Assembly: GCA_028023455.1 (NCBI GenBank)
Contig: JAQFVV010012531.1
Coordinates: forward strand, 2,232,001 to 2,296,000
Direction of reading: 5' to 3'
Source: Epiperipatus broadwayi
Lineage: Eukaryota > Onychophora > Udeonychophora > Euonychophora > Peripatidae
Length of the DNA: 64,000 nt
Shown here: one piece after another, positions 1-13,600 of the stretch
Numbering within the stretch: the first letter of the stretch is position 1
Layout of the letters: every line of letters starts with the position of its first letter
The notes under the pieces: model-generated
The model's database searches: none
What the model saw: the letters and a program-made list of their open reading frames with translations, nothing else
What the model was told of the DNA's origin: nothing
Translations under genes and position numbers: made by a program

Positions 1-181
1 AAATTATACCTATAAAGCTATTTCTATTCACTCTTATCTTAATTTTTTTCTATTTTTAGAAATGCAATAAATAATTGTAACAATGAATAAATGATCCCTT
101 ATTTGTCTTTCTGAATGAAATCCATTCTGAATCTTATTTGCTTTCATTGGAGTGTAGCTAATTAACAATCTAAAATCTTAA

Positions 182-950
182 TAATGTGATGTGATGCACT
201 GTGACTTCTCCCTATATGGAGTCGGGAATCTCTCAGCAACTATGCCCAGAGAAACCTGTTAGTCACTTTGACTTCCCTTTTCATTCCCCACCCTAAGTTT
301 TCCTATATTCGTCTCTATTCTGCTCCATCCCATTTCCACAATATCATCTTTGTCAACTCCATGGCCTTTATATATATAAATCCCCCTTGTCTTTCCCCAA
401 ACCCAAGATTACTAATATTTTCTATGCCTTCCTTACACAACTTGCAGACTAAATCACCCATATTTTTCCATTTACATGCATATTCCCTTGTTGCTAAAGA
501 TCCCGCTAGAGCCTTAAACAGTAAACTACTTTCCTTGCTATTATCATAAATTAACTTGCTCTCAATATTCTGTTTACTTCTATAAATATTTAAATTTTTT
601 TTATTCTCCATACTAGTTCTCCATCTCTCCAACTCCATATTCTTTATTAATGCATCTATTCTTCTATCCCATTCCTTAATACTATAATACTCAACAATTC
701 TCCTAACACAATCATCCCACCTTTTGTATAAGTATACTGACATAAAGTCTTTATCCAAATCTTCTGCATATCACATTACCTTTCTCACCCATCTTGTTGT
801 CTGCCCTTTTCTCGTACCCAATTAATAACTATTTTAGTTATTCTTTTATTATCCATAAACTGCAATCTACCAAACATTTTCATTTTGCTTTTTGCATCTC
901 TCTTATAAAAATTTGACCAACCCACGTCTGTCTCCTTTGCTTCTGCATAG
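182..950 (-). mobile_element. LINE family A, 3'-end fragment (copy 1)
   Basis: This is the 3' part of a non-LTR retrotransposon, read on the minus strand. It shares long stretches with the copies at 6.8, 9.2, 43.5 and 48.9 kb. The translated remnant (758-315) holds the C-terminal region after the reverse transcriptase, including a Trp-Lys-x-Met-Gly-Asp-Leu-Val-Cys segment seen in the other copies. The 3' end carries the short CATCACAT-type tail instead of poly(A), as is usual for CR1/L2-like elements. The 5' side is truncated near 950, and about 115 bp found in the 48.9-kb copy are missing. Stops and frameshifts make it inactive. Its orientation is the same as the host gene. Confidence 0.8.
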
Positions 951-2029
951 AATTGTATTCCCCTCTACATCTATTTTAAAGCCAATTTTACAAATAGTAA
1001 TAAGACAGTATACACTAGATAGTAGAAGTGCTAATAGATTTTTGGTAATTAAGTAGTAACTATTCATCTAACATTACTGATATGCACTCATATACAGAAA
1101 AGGTCATAATACAAAACTTAATTTACACAAGATTTGGAAATATCTGTAGGAAGTTAGAAAAAAAAAAAATTTGTTATAAGATTAGACATTTTGAAGAAAC
1201 TATTATTTAAAAACAGCAACAGAATTTGGAAAGTGTAATTTTACAGAGTAAAACTTGAAAATGACAACACTAAATAACGCTGACATCCCAAATGAAAAAC
1301 AAATGAATTTTTTACAACATATATATTAAATTCTTTACTTAAAGGCAAATTCAAATATATAAGCAGCATATACTATGACGCAGTGGTTACATACGTCTGA
1401 CCAATAGTAGTTTGCCGATTCCTTAACTTATATTAATTGTGTGATCTGATATTCAGAGCTATATTTAAAAAAATCCCCTTACATCATTAAGCCGGATAAT
1501 AATATATACACATATCTTTTTTTTTTTTAAAAAAAAATAAGAATATAATTACAAATAGCAATGGTGAATACACTGAATATTTAAAATACCCATAAGCCAA
1601 CAGCCTTTTTTTTCCGCAATTGATAATTGTAATTTATAAAATGTAAATTTTTTGAGGTAACTATTTATAGATAATCCAAGAAATACTAACATTATAATAT
1701 AATTCAATTTATAACTGATAACAGACAAAACAAAAGTGACATGAGTATTAGAAAAATATAATTACAATATAATACAATGAATAGTATCACCTTTTAAAAA
1801 TAAAGCTAAACTTTATAAACAGAAACAGAAAAATAAAAATTAACTAAACTTTAAACTGTGAATCATTAAGATGAATTCTAACAGTATGACAGCTGAAATG
1901 CTTTTTTTTTCTTTCTTTCTTGGACCCAATATTTTGGGAAAAGGAAAAAAGGTCTGATAAAACAAACATTTAAAAAATATTTTAACACAAAAATAACAAC
2001 AATAAACATAACAATGGTGTTTAAATCTT
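951..2029. other. 3' flank / probable 3' UTR of the RFX7-like gene
   Basis: This AT-rich stretch lies between the stop codon of the RFX7-like gene (TGA at 2032-2030, minus strand) and the LINE copy below 950. The part nearest the stop is probably 3' UTR. I found no clear AATAAA or ATTAAA on the minus strand here, so the cleavage site is not assigned. No other coding signal is visible. Confidence 0.45.
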
Positions 2030-4674
2030 TCAAGTATTTTGACTTTTTTCAAATGCTTCTGCAAATTTTGAAAAGTCATTATCACAGTCTTTTAAATCGT
2101 TCAAAGTATGTTGTAATTCTTCCTCAGATAATACTGATGGACACCGACTAGAATGTGCAGAATCCCCATAACTGGTATTGGCAGCCATAAACTGAGTTTG
2201 ATGATTCTCAGATACAAAAGCATTAAAATTGTTCATAGGCAGTGACCAATCAGATGAAACTTCATTAACTGAACCTTGAATAAGTGGAACTGAATGACTT
2301 CTGGATGATTGGGCTTGCACCTGCACATCTGGATATGTAAAATTATGCAAAATAGATGAGACTTCCGGTGAAACGGGAACATCCGGTGTAATTGAAATTT
2401 GAGAAATTTGGTTTTGATACTTAACTTGATATTGTTTTAATGGCATAATAAAGTCACTTTCTTGTGATGAAAGATTATATGTAGAATTCTGTATTCCTAA
2501 TAATGACTGTAAAGCAGAATGATTTCGTCGCATTGGTTCTGATGCATTTCTGTGACGACTGCTTAAATAACGGTCAACAGTAGTAAGGAGATTTTGCATT
2601 ACTGGTGTGGACTGCTGAGAAGGAGTGATTGGTTGAGATAAAAAAGAATAGTTTTGAGTCTCAGATACACCAAATCCTCTTGAAAGAGAGCGGTTATTTT
2701 GATTTTGTAACCATGATCCATTCTGGTTAGATGAACAACATTCAAATTCGGTATTATTTGTCATATAAGGAGAAACAGGAGCAGATCCAACAGTATTACT
2801 GTGAGTCCGTGTTGCAATGGAAGAATTTAATTCTGGAAAAACAAAAGTATTTCTAGTATTAATTCCAGGATCAACATTAGAAGTCATCACAGGAGAGTGA
2901 GGCATACTTTTTGGTGAAAGCTGAGAATTTCCGGAATTATTTCTTGATCTTGAAAATGAGGAATATAGATTTCTTCCTTGGCCTGCAGAAAGCGGGCTTG
3001 AAGGCATAGACTGTGGAGTGGAACGAAGATGGCTATGCTGACTGGAATTATGACGTGAACGAGGAATTGGAGTTCCTTGAGGAGAAACAAATGGTGAAGA
3101 AGGTGCAGTGGAACAAGTGTGTTCAGAAATATATAAATTCTCATGAGATTGGGATAATGGTGTGGATGAAAATGAATCTTGTAGACATCCACCGCTTGAC
3201 CCTACAGGAGAATTTCTAAGGGAGTTATATCCAGAAGACGGATAATTTTGTAATGGAGAATTAGGAGCACATGGTTGAGTATCAAAAGTTTTGGAATGAA
3301 TTGGCACAAACTGAAAATTCAAATCGCATTTGTTCACTTCAGCTGATTGCAATGATAAATGAGGAAGAAGCGATATCTGATTACAATTATCAGAAGATTC
3401 CAAATCTTCAGGAATTATACGCCTCTGTTGTCCAGCGAATGGAGTAGCAGAATCTAGAGATTCTTTTGGCTCTAAATAAGCATCAAGTTCACTGAGCTCC
3501 AGGGATTCCTGTGGAAAGGAATGGGTATAAACACTTTGTTGGTCTGGAAATTCCATTACAGAGTGACTGTTGTCCTGATATGGAGGGTTAGACTGGACTA
3601 AAATAACTGGATTATTTCTATTTGGCTTATTAGATGATATCAGGTTTTGTAGGAGTTCGGAATTATTTATATTCTTTTTTGTACCTTGAAAATATTCATT
3701 CAATGTATTATTTTCTAAGGAAGTTGCAGGGATTTTGGTAACATTTAAACTCTTGGATGGAGAAGAAATGATTTGCTTTGAATTACCAGAATTGTGACGC
3801 TTAATGATGTTGGTAGTAGTAATAACTTTTTCAGGAAGAGGACGCTTGAGAGAGGGTTGTCCATTCTGCAATAATTGTTGCAAACACATAGAAGATTTAG
3901 CCAAGTCTGAATTTAATTGTAAAGAATTAACTTCATTTCCATGAGATTTCAAAACAGTATTTAAAGCTTGGGTGTCTCCTGATATTTTCTCTGGAGTGTT
4001 ATTAAGGGTTACATCAATAGGAAGAGTAGGTGTACCCATCTTCGGCTGTATTAATTTGTATTTACTTTTGGAACAAAGATCTTGGTTCGGCAGATTAAGA
4101 TTTGAAGGCACAATATTAATTGGAAGACTAGTTTTAGAAACTGTGCTGGCTTGAGTTAATGATTTCACTTCAGACATTAACGTTTTAATATTCTGCTTCT
4201 TTTCTGTTGCATTATTCAGCATTTTGGCCTTTGTGTTAACACATTTTGATGCATCATTTTCTGAATTGCAATTATCTGATAAATTATCATTATTCACCAT
4301 TTGTATTGCTGAGTGCAATTTATTTGAAGAAATGTTACTAGATTTAATAATTTTGGAATTGCTTTCCTGTCTGGTTAATGTAGATGAAGTACTATCTGAT
4401 GTACTGTTATTGGCAGCAGAAACAGATGTTTTACCTTGAGTGACAAATGACTGCTGATTTCGCATCATTTTTTCCACTTGATTACGAGCACTGATTTGAC
4501 GCCCAATTTGATTACGTTGTTCTAAAATTCGGCGTTTATGTTCTTTAGTTTGTTCTTCAATGATGCGCCGCTGTTCTTTAATTTTTCCTCTTTCTTGAAT
4601 TTTTCTCTGAAGTTGTAACTTTGTATCTCCTTTTTTGAGGCTGCCTTGACTGAGTAATGAACCAGTTTGACCAT
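2030..4674 (-). CDS. RFX7: RFX7-like terminal coding exon (tail and stop)
   Basis: The acceptor is tttcag at 4680-4675. The exon enters in phase 1, completing an Asp codon with the G from the previous exon, and runs 880 codons to TGA. It starts with a Lys/Arg/Gln/Glu-rich, helix-prone stretch of about 60 residues ([18 protein letters not shown]), likely a coiled coil, conserved in shorter form in human RFX7. The rest is low-complexity Ser/Asn/Gln with SP and TP sites. Islands shared with human RFX7 are PHSPV followed by [12 protein letters not shown] (near residue 823; human PPSPV, RNPFAFTPISSS) and SPEV followed by SRSHSVPL (near 1008; human TPEV, QRSQSVPL). It ends in an acidic helix-like segment ([20 protein letters not shown]), plausibly activating; that role is inferred. 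Small open frames on either strand inside this exon are shadows. Confidence 0.93.
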
Positions 4675-7600
4675 CTGAAATTAAAGGTGAAGACTTTCAT
4701 TAAAATAATAACAAAAACAACAATACTAGTAATAATGATAACTACAAACAATAAAAAATGTGATATAAACTAAATGTGCAAATTTTAATGCTCGTTTGTT
4801 TTTTAAAATATATTTATATTTATATAAATATATTTATATTTATATATATGTCAAAGTGTTGACCGAAAAGTGAACCTGGGCCTGCTGCTTAGAAGGCAGC
4901 TAGGCCACCAATGCTGTATTTATTTGAAAAATGGTAAATTATTACAATTACCTTGTTACAAAATAATCATATTGATATGTTCCTTGATTTTTTTTGCCTG
5001 TGTGGGGCATTAAAAGTTAAAGTATAGGTAAAGAAGATCTAAGACCCTTTCCTCACCATATCCTAATACAGTAATAGTAATAATAATAAATGTAGTTCCT
5101 TGAGAGATCATCTAATCTAAATTATAGGTTCAGAACAACAGTTTCATTCAATAGAAAAAAATGAGTTATTTTACTTAATTGGAAATTGGCCAAGAATCTT
5201 TATAATTTATTCTATTATTCTACCATAGAACTAAATTACACAGGTGACAAAAGCATTAATGTGATATGATTAATACTGACTATCATAGATCTTTCACTTA
5301 AAAAATAGTTAAATATCCACTTGCTGACCATACTTGAATAACTAGCAGTGATGACTGTTAGCCAAGTATCTAAAAAGTTCTAATTGCTTGAGAAGTCCTC
5401 AATTATCTAAAAAATTTCTATACTTCATACCAACATTTCAAGTCCATACTCATGGCAGGTGTATTCAGTAATAACAGCAATCGGAGACTATGGCAAGATT
5501 TAAAAGTGACCAGAAAAAACAACAAAGTTATATTATAAGCCAAATTAAAATTATTACAGAAAAAAATTACTTTTACACAAATGAGAAGAAAAAAAAACAG
5601 AAATCAGAGAAGAAATGTAATTTGAATGCAACAATTGGTAACAAAAATCATATACAAGAACATTATGAAACACTCTTATAAGAGAACATAACAGAAACTA
5701 AGAAATTATTAAAATAAATATAAAATAATTCATAAAGCAATAATGAATCAGATCAAATATGCCTCTCTCCAACTTTAAAACTACAACTTATACCTTAAAT
5801 AAAGTCAGTGAACACTAGGTGGCCATGTAACAATCGTATAAATGATTTATGGTTACATCATCTTTAGTGTTGAGGCATTGTTTTTCCACTATTATCATTA
5901 AACAACCATCTTTTAATCTTATGTTGCCATTTAATACAAATGCTTTCACTAAATCTAGTGAGAACCTATATAACTATACAAAATAGTAGGCTTGGGTTCA
6001 AACCTTACAATGCTGAATATTTAGGTATCAAATGTCATGGCAATAGTACATGATGGCTTTCAAGTGAAGAACATCAAATTCCAATTTACATAATGCTCTG
6101 CAAAAACAAATTCTTTTATTCTACTCCACTACTGCCATCAAATGCAAGGCTTGATTAATTAATAAATATTAGAGGATTAATGTTCATTAAATCTGTATTC
6201 AATGCTATTTCTTATCCATATCACCAGATATGTCTCTAACTTATGGCCTTTATCAGTAAGAGCTTGGATCCTGATCTATGAAGAATAACAAATCACTGTA
6301 AAATCAATCACAAGGATTACATTACCACATAATATCCTTATTTACATTCTAGCCTTGGAAACTGGAAGATTGTAAAATCGAATATAAGGAAAGTAAAATA
6401 ATAGAAGTACTTACAAATAAAGAGTAATCTTGATCTCTATGACAAATTAAATTCTGCTCCCTGAATTATACAACATATACGAATTAAAAGTGTATTTTAA
6501 TCCTGAAAACAGTAGACAGTTCTATGCAGTTTTATAGGCAAGATAAAACTGCATTCTAAGGAAATAATGGACAGTTATTGATAAAATAATACAGACAATG
6601 TTTTGCTTCATATTATTTTTTATAATATTTTCAAAATTTAAAAATCTAGGATAAGCTAGTAGACGAGTTCAAATCTTATGTATTGAATTCTTAAGCTATT
6701 AGTGTAATACCACAATAAGAGAAAGTAATGATTATTGAATAATCAATTCGCATAATACTTTACAAAAACAATGTGATGTGATGTATTTGGCTTCTCCTTA
6801 AACGAAGTCAAGAATATCTCAGCAATTATGCCCAGATAAACCTGTTAGCCATTTTATTCTCCATTCCCCACTCTTAAGTCTTCCCATATTCTGCCCCATC
6901 CCATTTCCACAACATAAACTTTGTCAACTCTACGGCCTTTATATCTAAATTCCCCTTATCTCTTCACAAACCCAACATAAAAACTAATAACTCACTTTCT
7001 GTATAGTCACTTTGTTCATGTCTATCCTCCCATTACTTCATTATCTGTACCCTTCTTTCTGTTTTCAAGCATTTACATTCAATCAACAGGTGCCTAATAT
7101 TTTCTATACCTTCCTTACACAATCTGCACACTAAATTATCCATGGTTTTCCATTTACATGTATATTCTCTTGTTGCTAAAGATCCCGTTTCGAGCCTTAA
7201 TTAATAAACTACTTTCCTTACTATTATCATAAATTAACTCGCATTCAATATTCCGTTTACTTCTATATATATTTAAACTCTTCTTACCCTCCATACTAGT
7301 TCTCCATCTCTCCAACTCCCTATTTTTTATTAATGCTTCTATTCTTTTATCCCATTCCTTACCACTATAACACTCAACAATCCTCCTAAAACAATCATCC
7401 CACCTTTCATACAAGTATACTGATATAAATTCTTTATCTAAATCTTCCGCATACCGCATTACCCTTTCTCACCCATCTTGTTACCTGCCCTTTACTCATA
7501 ACCCAATTGAACACTATTTTTGCTATTCTTTTACTATCCATAAACTGCAATCTACCAAACATTTTCATTTTACTTTTTACATCTCTCATATAAAAACTTG

Positions 7601-10600
7601 ACCATCCCATTTCTCCTTGAATTGCCTCCTTTGCTGTCCACATCTCTGCATCTAATGCATGTCTTCCTACTTCCCTTTGTACTTTCTCTAAATAATCTAA
7701 AACCCTTTTACTAACACATAATGCATCATTACCATATGCTAACACTGCTACACACAAATTTAGATTTATTCCACTGCTGCCACCTTTTGTACATTTGATT
7801 AATCAGTAAGCAAAATTTTAGTGCTTATTAAATCCATACTCAGAGCTATCCCATCTATAATCCAGACTTAATCATTAAGGAGCTTGGAAATGGATTTACT
7901 GAAGGGCAGTATGAATAAGACCAAATACTGGTAAAGCAATTATAGAGTTAAAACAAGAAAAACTCTCCATACAGTATTGCCACTCATAAACGGTGATCAT
8001 GTGACACTTATAGAGTTGTGGAAGTACATAGAATCTAATTAACTAGTATGAAAAGTTTATAGTAATGGTTGATTAACTTAATTAAGCTCCATAAAAAACA
8101 TCCTTAGATCTCGAAAATCTTGTTTTTTTTTTAAAGATAAATTTGAATCTTTAGATACATTCAGTTAAATAAAAAATTTCAAATATACTTGAAAGTTTGT
8201 GCTTTACAATGCTAAATTTTAAATAAATAAGATATAAAAAAAAAAAATACAATGATTCCCAAGATGCATTTCTGACAAAGTAGTAACTTCACTTGGCTCA
8301 GATGTCATTGTCGTTATTTATTCCTTATACTTTGTCATGATATAATCCCAGAGACTCAATCCCAGCAGTGACATGATTATACTGTCTTTTAAATAAATAA
8401 GCAAATGCTATTAATAATTATTTATTCGATTTGAGATTGTTATATTATTATTAGGTCGAATACAGACTTTAAAGGACCAATATATTTTTCCTCTTATAAA
8501 CTATATACTCATATAGTATTAATTTAATGCCATTTTCTCCATACATGTGGTATTCAAATATATATTTGACGACTTCTTGTTTAATATTATCACTTTAAAT
8601 ACATGACTAAAGATATTGATATTTTGGAGGCCATTTGCACATTTATGATTTTGGAGGCCATTTGCACATTTATGATATCTTATCATTATTTGTTTGAAGG
8701 CGTGATAGTTTTAAACATTGTTTTCAATTATGTATTCAAATATTGCACATAAGTTTGAAGAAAATGACCTTAAATTAATAATGCCATGTATGTAAATAGC
8801 TTGCAAAATATATATATATATAGATCTCTAACTTAAGTTCAAAATTCTATAGCTAAAGCTAATAAAATGATAAAACCTACTTAATATAAATAAGATTCAA
8901 CCTTATTTCAATTTATGATTAATGATGCTATGGCTTAGCACAGATAATGATAAAAACTACTGAAACTGATCCTGTGAACCTTTGTATTGTCTTAGTTCAC
9001 AATTCAGAATTTGATTATTTTTTAGTTAAGTAATGAATAAATAGATGGCACTCAAATGCATTCATTATTCTTTGTAAATTCACTGATGTGGCTGATTTTT
9101 GTTCCACAAGTTAAATTCCAAGTTTTATTTATTTTAATAATATCTAGATAAAAATTTCTGTTGCTGAGAATATTTGTTTAGAGAGTAGATGAGAAAAAAA
9201 GAGTTGGAGTGAAGAGAGAGATTTAACTGGATTTAGAAAGATTGAGAAAAATATTGCTAAGATTTGGAGAGCGATTCGAGACACCGACATTTTAAAAATA
9301 TATATATATTGTGTTTTTTATAAGGAGATCTTAAAAACTAAGAGCTACATAAGATTAGTTGGATTTTAGGAGATTTGCTAATAAACGTTTTTTTAATTTA
9401 AGTGAGAGAGCGATTCATTTTGAGAAATAGGGGTAATGTTAAGGTGTGAGTTTTAGGGGAGTATGTTTCTTGTTTTCCATTATAAAAAAGAAAAAAAAAT
9501 TTTTTTGTATAAAGAGGTTTGTAGAGTGGTAGAAAAATCATACATTTAAATATAAAGTAGTGGAATTGGAAAAATAAGGAAATATGGACTGCATGTGTAT
9601 ATTACAATGTATGTATGATGGTCAGAAGGAAACTAGGTGTGATCTGGTAGCGTGTGCAGTATGTGATAAGGTTTTCCATCTGAAGTGCTTAAATAGGACT
9701 AAAAAGGATATAAAAGATATATGATTGTGTAGATCATTATAAATGTGCTAAAAGAAGTGAAAAAATGTTTTTTTAAGTGTAGATAGTTTAAAGAGAGTCA
9801 GAAAAAATTGAGGAAAATGTAGATAAGAATAATAAAATGGAGTATATGTTTAGTAGAGTGCTAAGAGATGTAGATGCCAAAATAAGTAGTGCAATGAGGA
9901 TAGTTAGTCAAAGAATAAATAATATAGAGGAAGAGGTAAAGGATCTAAAAATAAAATTAAAAGCATTAGATATGAAATGTGATGAGATCAAAGAATTAAT
10001 GAATAAAAACAGTAAGGAATAAATAGATAAGGAAGTTCAGAAGGTTGAAAAAAATGTTACAGATGAAGGATGTGGAGATGTAATTCCAAGGGCAAATAGA
10101 AATATATACGTAAGAGTATGTTTGCCTGAAGCTAGAATTAGGAATGTTACAGATAAGGTAAACAAACAGAGGGATGGAGATGTTTGCATTAGATGCAAAG
10201 ACGCAATTCAAGGAGAAATGGGATGGTCAAGTTTTTATATGAAAGATGCAAAAAGCAAAATGAAAATGTTTGGTAGATTGCAGTTTATGGATAATAAAAA
10301 AAATAGCCAAAATAGTATTTAATTGAGTTACAAGTAAAGGGCAGGCAACAAGATGGGTGAAAAAGGTAATGCGGTATGCAGAAGATTTGGATAAAAAATT
10401 TATATCAGTATATTTGTACAAAAGTGGTAAGAAATGGGAGAGAATAGGGAGTTGGAGAGATGGAGAACTAGTATGGAGAGTAAAAAGAGTATAAACATAT
10501 ATAGAAGTAAACGGTACATTGCATGCTAGTTAATCTACGATAATAGTAAGGAAAGTAGTTTATTGTTTAAAGCCTGAACAGGATGGGTGATTTAGTCTGC

Positions 10601-13600
10601 AAGTGTGTAAGGAAGGCATAGAAAATATTAGGCATCTGTTAATTTAATGTAAATGTTTGAAAGCAGAAAGGGTACAAATAATGAAGTTATGGAAAAATAA
10701 ATATGAACAAAGTGATTATACAGAAAGTGGGTTATTGGTTTTTATGCTGGGTTTGGGAAAAGATAAGGGGGATTTAGATATGAAGACCATGGAGTTGACA
10801 AAGATTTTATTGTGGAAATGAGATGGAGCAGATTATGGAAAAACTTAGGTAATGAATGGCAAGGGAAGGTAAAGTGACTAACAGGTTTCTCTGGGTATAG
10901 GTGCTGAGAGATTCCTGACTCAACACATCACATCAATAATACATTAAATCATTAAGATAGACATCTCAGATTAAAATATAGAAATCTTAAGAGGAAAGTT
11001 TCTAGCCAAATATGGAATATCTAAACACAGGATCATTACTAATCATGGGTCAAAACTCAACATCAATCTCCTTCACAAAGCCACACTGTGTATAGTAGAT
11101 ATTTCTAAAGACCAAAAATCTTTTTTTTTTTTTGTGAATATGATCGGAATAAGATCTATTTTTTAATGCAACTATTATTTTAATTTTGGAGTATATTAAA
11201 ATGTTTTCGTAATATGAACATTTCTTGTAATCTGATTCCTAACTATGATGTTAATATTAAATGCCATTATTTTGAGCATGGATCCATTCATATACTTTAA
11301 ACTGTTGTGCAAAAATCCAATAACAACAGATCATTTGAACTTATAGCAGCAATATCATTATTTCCAACAATATGTGGTCAAAATCTATTATTTGTACTGA
11401 TGTGGACAATAAAATTGTCCATAAAGAAAAATTAGATTATACTGTTGTAATAATGCTATCCAGCAAGAAATAAGCTTTCTTTCTCTGAGTTCTCTGAATC
11501 TAATATTGGAGCTTTAATACTATTAGCTTTTTGTTGAAACATAAACGAATTTCTGGAATAGAAGATATTAAATTAGACAGAGGCTAAACTCTCCATACAG
11601 TAATGCTATTTAGTGCATGCCAGCAGTGCAAGCCAGAGTAACCAAAGGATGGTGATCATGTGATGTTTAGACTTAATGGTAAATCCAGGACTATGCATTC
11701 TGTTTTCACTGACTGATCTGCTTCTCCAAAAAAAATTGTGATTATCCAACTGTTCTATTAAACTTTTTTTCCTTTCAAAGATAAATTTCACTTACAGCAG
11801 CTACAGAAAACTTGAATCTTGACAGATGCTGTTATCATTTCTGGTCTCAAAAAGTTTGTATCAAGTAAAATTTACAAATTCCATGCACCTATATATATAG
11901 AAAAAAATTAGATTTATAATACTAACCTTTTAGTATCATCATTGCCTTCTGCTTTATTACTATTATAATGAAAATATAGCCAGCCTATATGAAATAAGCC
12001 ATTTTTAGATTATATTTTGTAAGTCCCATTTCCAAGACCGGCAGGGATATCCTTAAATACAATTGTTTAAACACACAATCTTAGCCAGTTGAAACTCCTG
12101 TCTTAAATCCAGTTACAAACTAACACATTAGTGATTAAACTGCCTCAAGAAAATATTAACTTAAGCACTGTCAGCTTATTAAATCTTATTAAAACAGGCA
12201 AAACTCTCTATATATATTGCCACTCAGTGCAAGCCAGAGTAATCAATGGATACCAAAAGGCTTATGCATAAAATCCCCATCTAGTGCCTACTCATCTCCC
12301 CAGAATAGTTTCTGAGTGGCAATATGTATAGAAAATTTTTGCCTGTTTTAATAACAGTTATAAGCAAGCATAAGAATTGGTGATAATGTGATGTTTATTG
12401 GCTTATTAAATCTTGAGAGCTTGAGCAGAAAAAAAATAAAAAGAGAATTGAAAATCCAAAGTGCGGTGCATACAGATAAAGGATGAAAATGTGGTTGCAA
12501 AAACACACAATTTCACTGTTGTAAATTAGTATAGGAGGTGATTGATGACATGAGGCCAAGCCCTACACTAATTTAAGTGACTGAAAAAAAAGAGAGACAG
12601 AAAGAATGTTTGACATTGGTAACTGTACCTAATTTTTCGTGAACTAATATTCTAACTTTCAAGGCAGCAGAAAGTACTTCTGGCTTAGATTATTTATTTG
12701 TTATTCACCGTTAACCTTCATATCTAAAAGTCATTGTATTATCCATCATCTATGAACTCGTTGATAGTCTGAGCATAGCACCTTACACTATTTCATTTAA
12801 CATGTTTAACCACATAATCAAACATTTAAACTAATAATAATAAAAAGACTTAATAGTGAAGGGTAAAGTTCTGAAAATACCATAGACACTTAAAAAAAAC
12901 AATAATAAAGAAATGGATACTTAAATTAGATCTAAAGTTTCATTTCACCAATGATGATGACGATTTATCTGGTTATAAGTCAAATGATAAAAAAAATTTA
13001 AATTTATTAAAGATAAACTTTAATTCAGTAAAAAAAAGTGTATAATGATCCAAAAAGTTTTTTTAAAAAAAAGTCAGTACTTGGAGAAATACTGTCCTGC
13101 TACTGCTAGAGACGTCATTTCTGCAAAAGTAGCAGAAATATTCAGAGTAGGGGGCCAAAAGCAGACAACGCAAGTTCCAGCCGCTAGATGACGCTGGTCA
13201 CCATGCGTACGCACAGGAACATTATGCCAAGTAATTGCCAGCACTACTGCCCACTTGGTGGCGCTGATAGCCATAGGTAAACCGATCCAGCTTACATCGT
13301 CTGCTAAACAGCAACTACCCAGCAATCTAGATTACTAGGTGGCGCTGTTTCTCCACGCTACGCACGGAAAAACAGCACCGTTTAGAAGCGATATTTACAC
13401 TCACTTGCTAGTTGGGTTTTATATGCACATTCTTAAAAATACATAGCGTGTAATCTGAAGGTGTGATTAATATATAAATCAGAACTATTTAAATCTGCGT
13501 TCAGACTTAATACGGTTACATTGAATTACACTCTTTGATAAATCCATGTATTTTTAAATTATTTTCTTTTAAAAATCAATCTTTTTTTTTTTGTCTAAAA

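Larger units (their letters stand above)
9180..10937 (+). mobile_element. LINE family A, internally deleted copy with ORF1 remnant (copy 3)
   Basis: The 3' part (from about 10180) matches the other family copies: GGAGAAATGGGATGGTCAAG, the [20 protein letters not shown] segment, and the ACACATCACATCA tail at 10922-10936. The 5' part (about 9180-10170) is unique to this copy and carries an ORF1 remnant. The endonuclease, reverse transcriptase and most of ORF2 are missing, so ORF1 is joined directly to the 3' end. It lies antisense to the host gene. The 5' boundary is approximate. Confidence 0.72.

Noticed and set aside
1000-2029. Polyadenylation signal for the RFX7-like gene
   Set aside because: No AATAAA or ATTAAA was found on the minus strand downstream of the stop within this stretch; TTATAA-like sites are too weak to call.
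1840-2085. 81-codon frame overlapping the stop of the RFX7-like gene
   Set aside because: Low-complexity, overlaps the real coding end in another frame and extends into the 3' flank.
2887-3219. Frames of 68-101 codons overlapping the large exon on both strands
   Set aside because: Shadows of the RFX7-like terminal exon, whose frame is open for 880 codons and carries the homology.
5490-5681. 63-codon Lys/Gln-rich frame
   Set aside because: Composition reflects A-rich sequence; no conserved feature.
13074-13325. 83-codon frame on the minus strand and its 89-94-codon relatives at 14183-14493
   Set aside because: They are mirror images produced by the arms of the fold-back element, open on several frames because the arms are GC-richer. 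No start context, splice sites or family match supports a gene.
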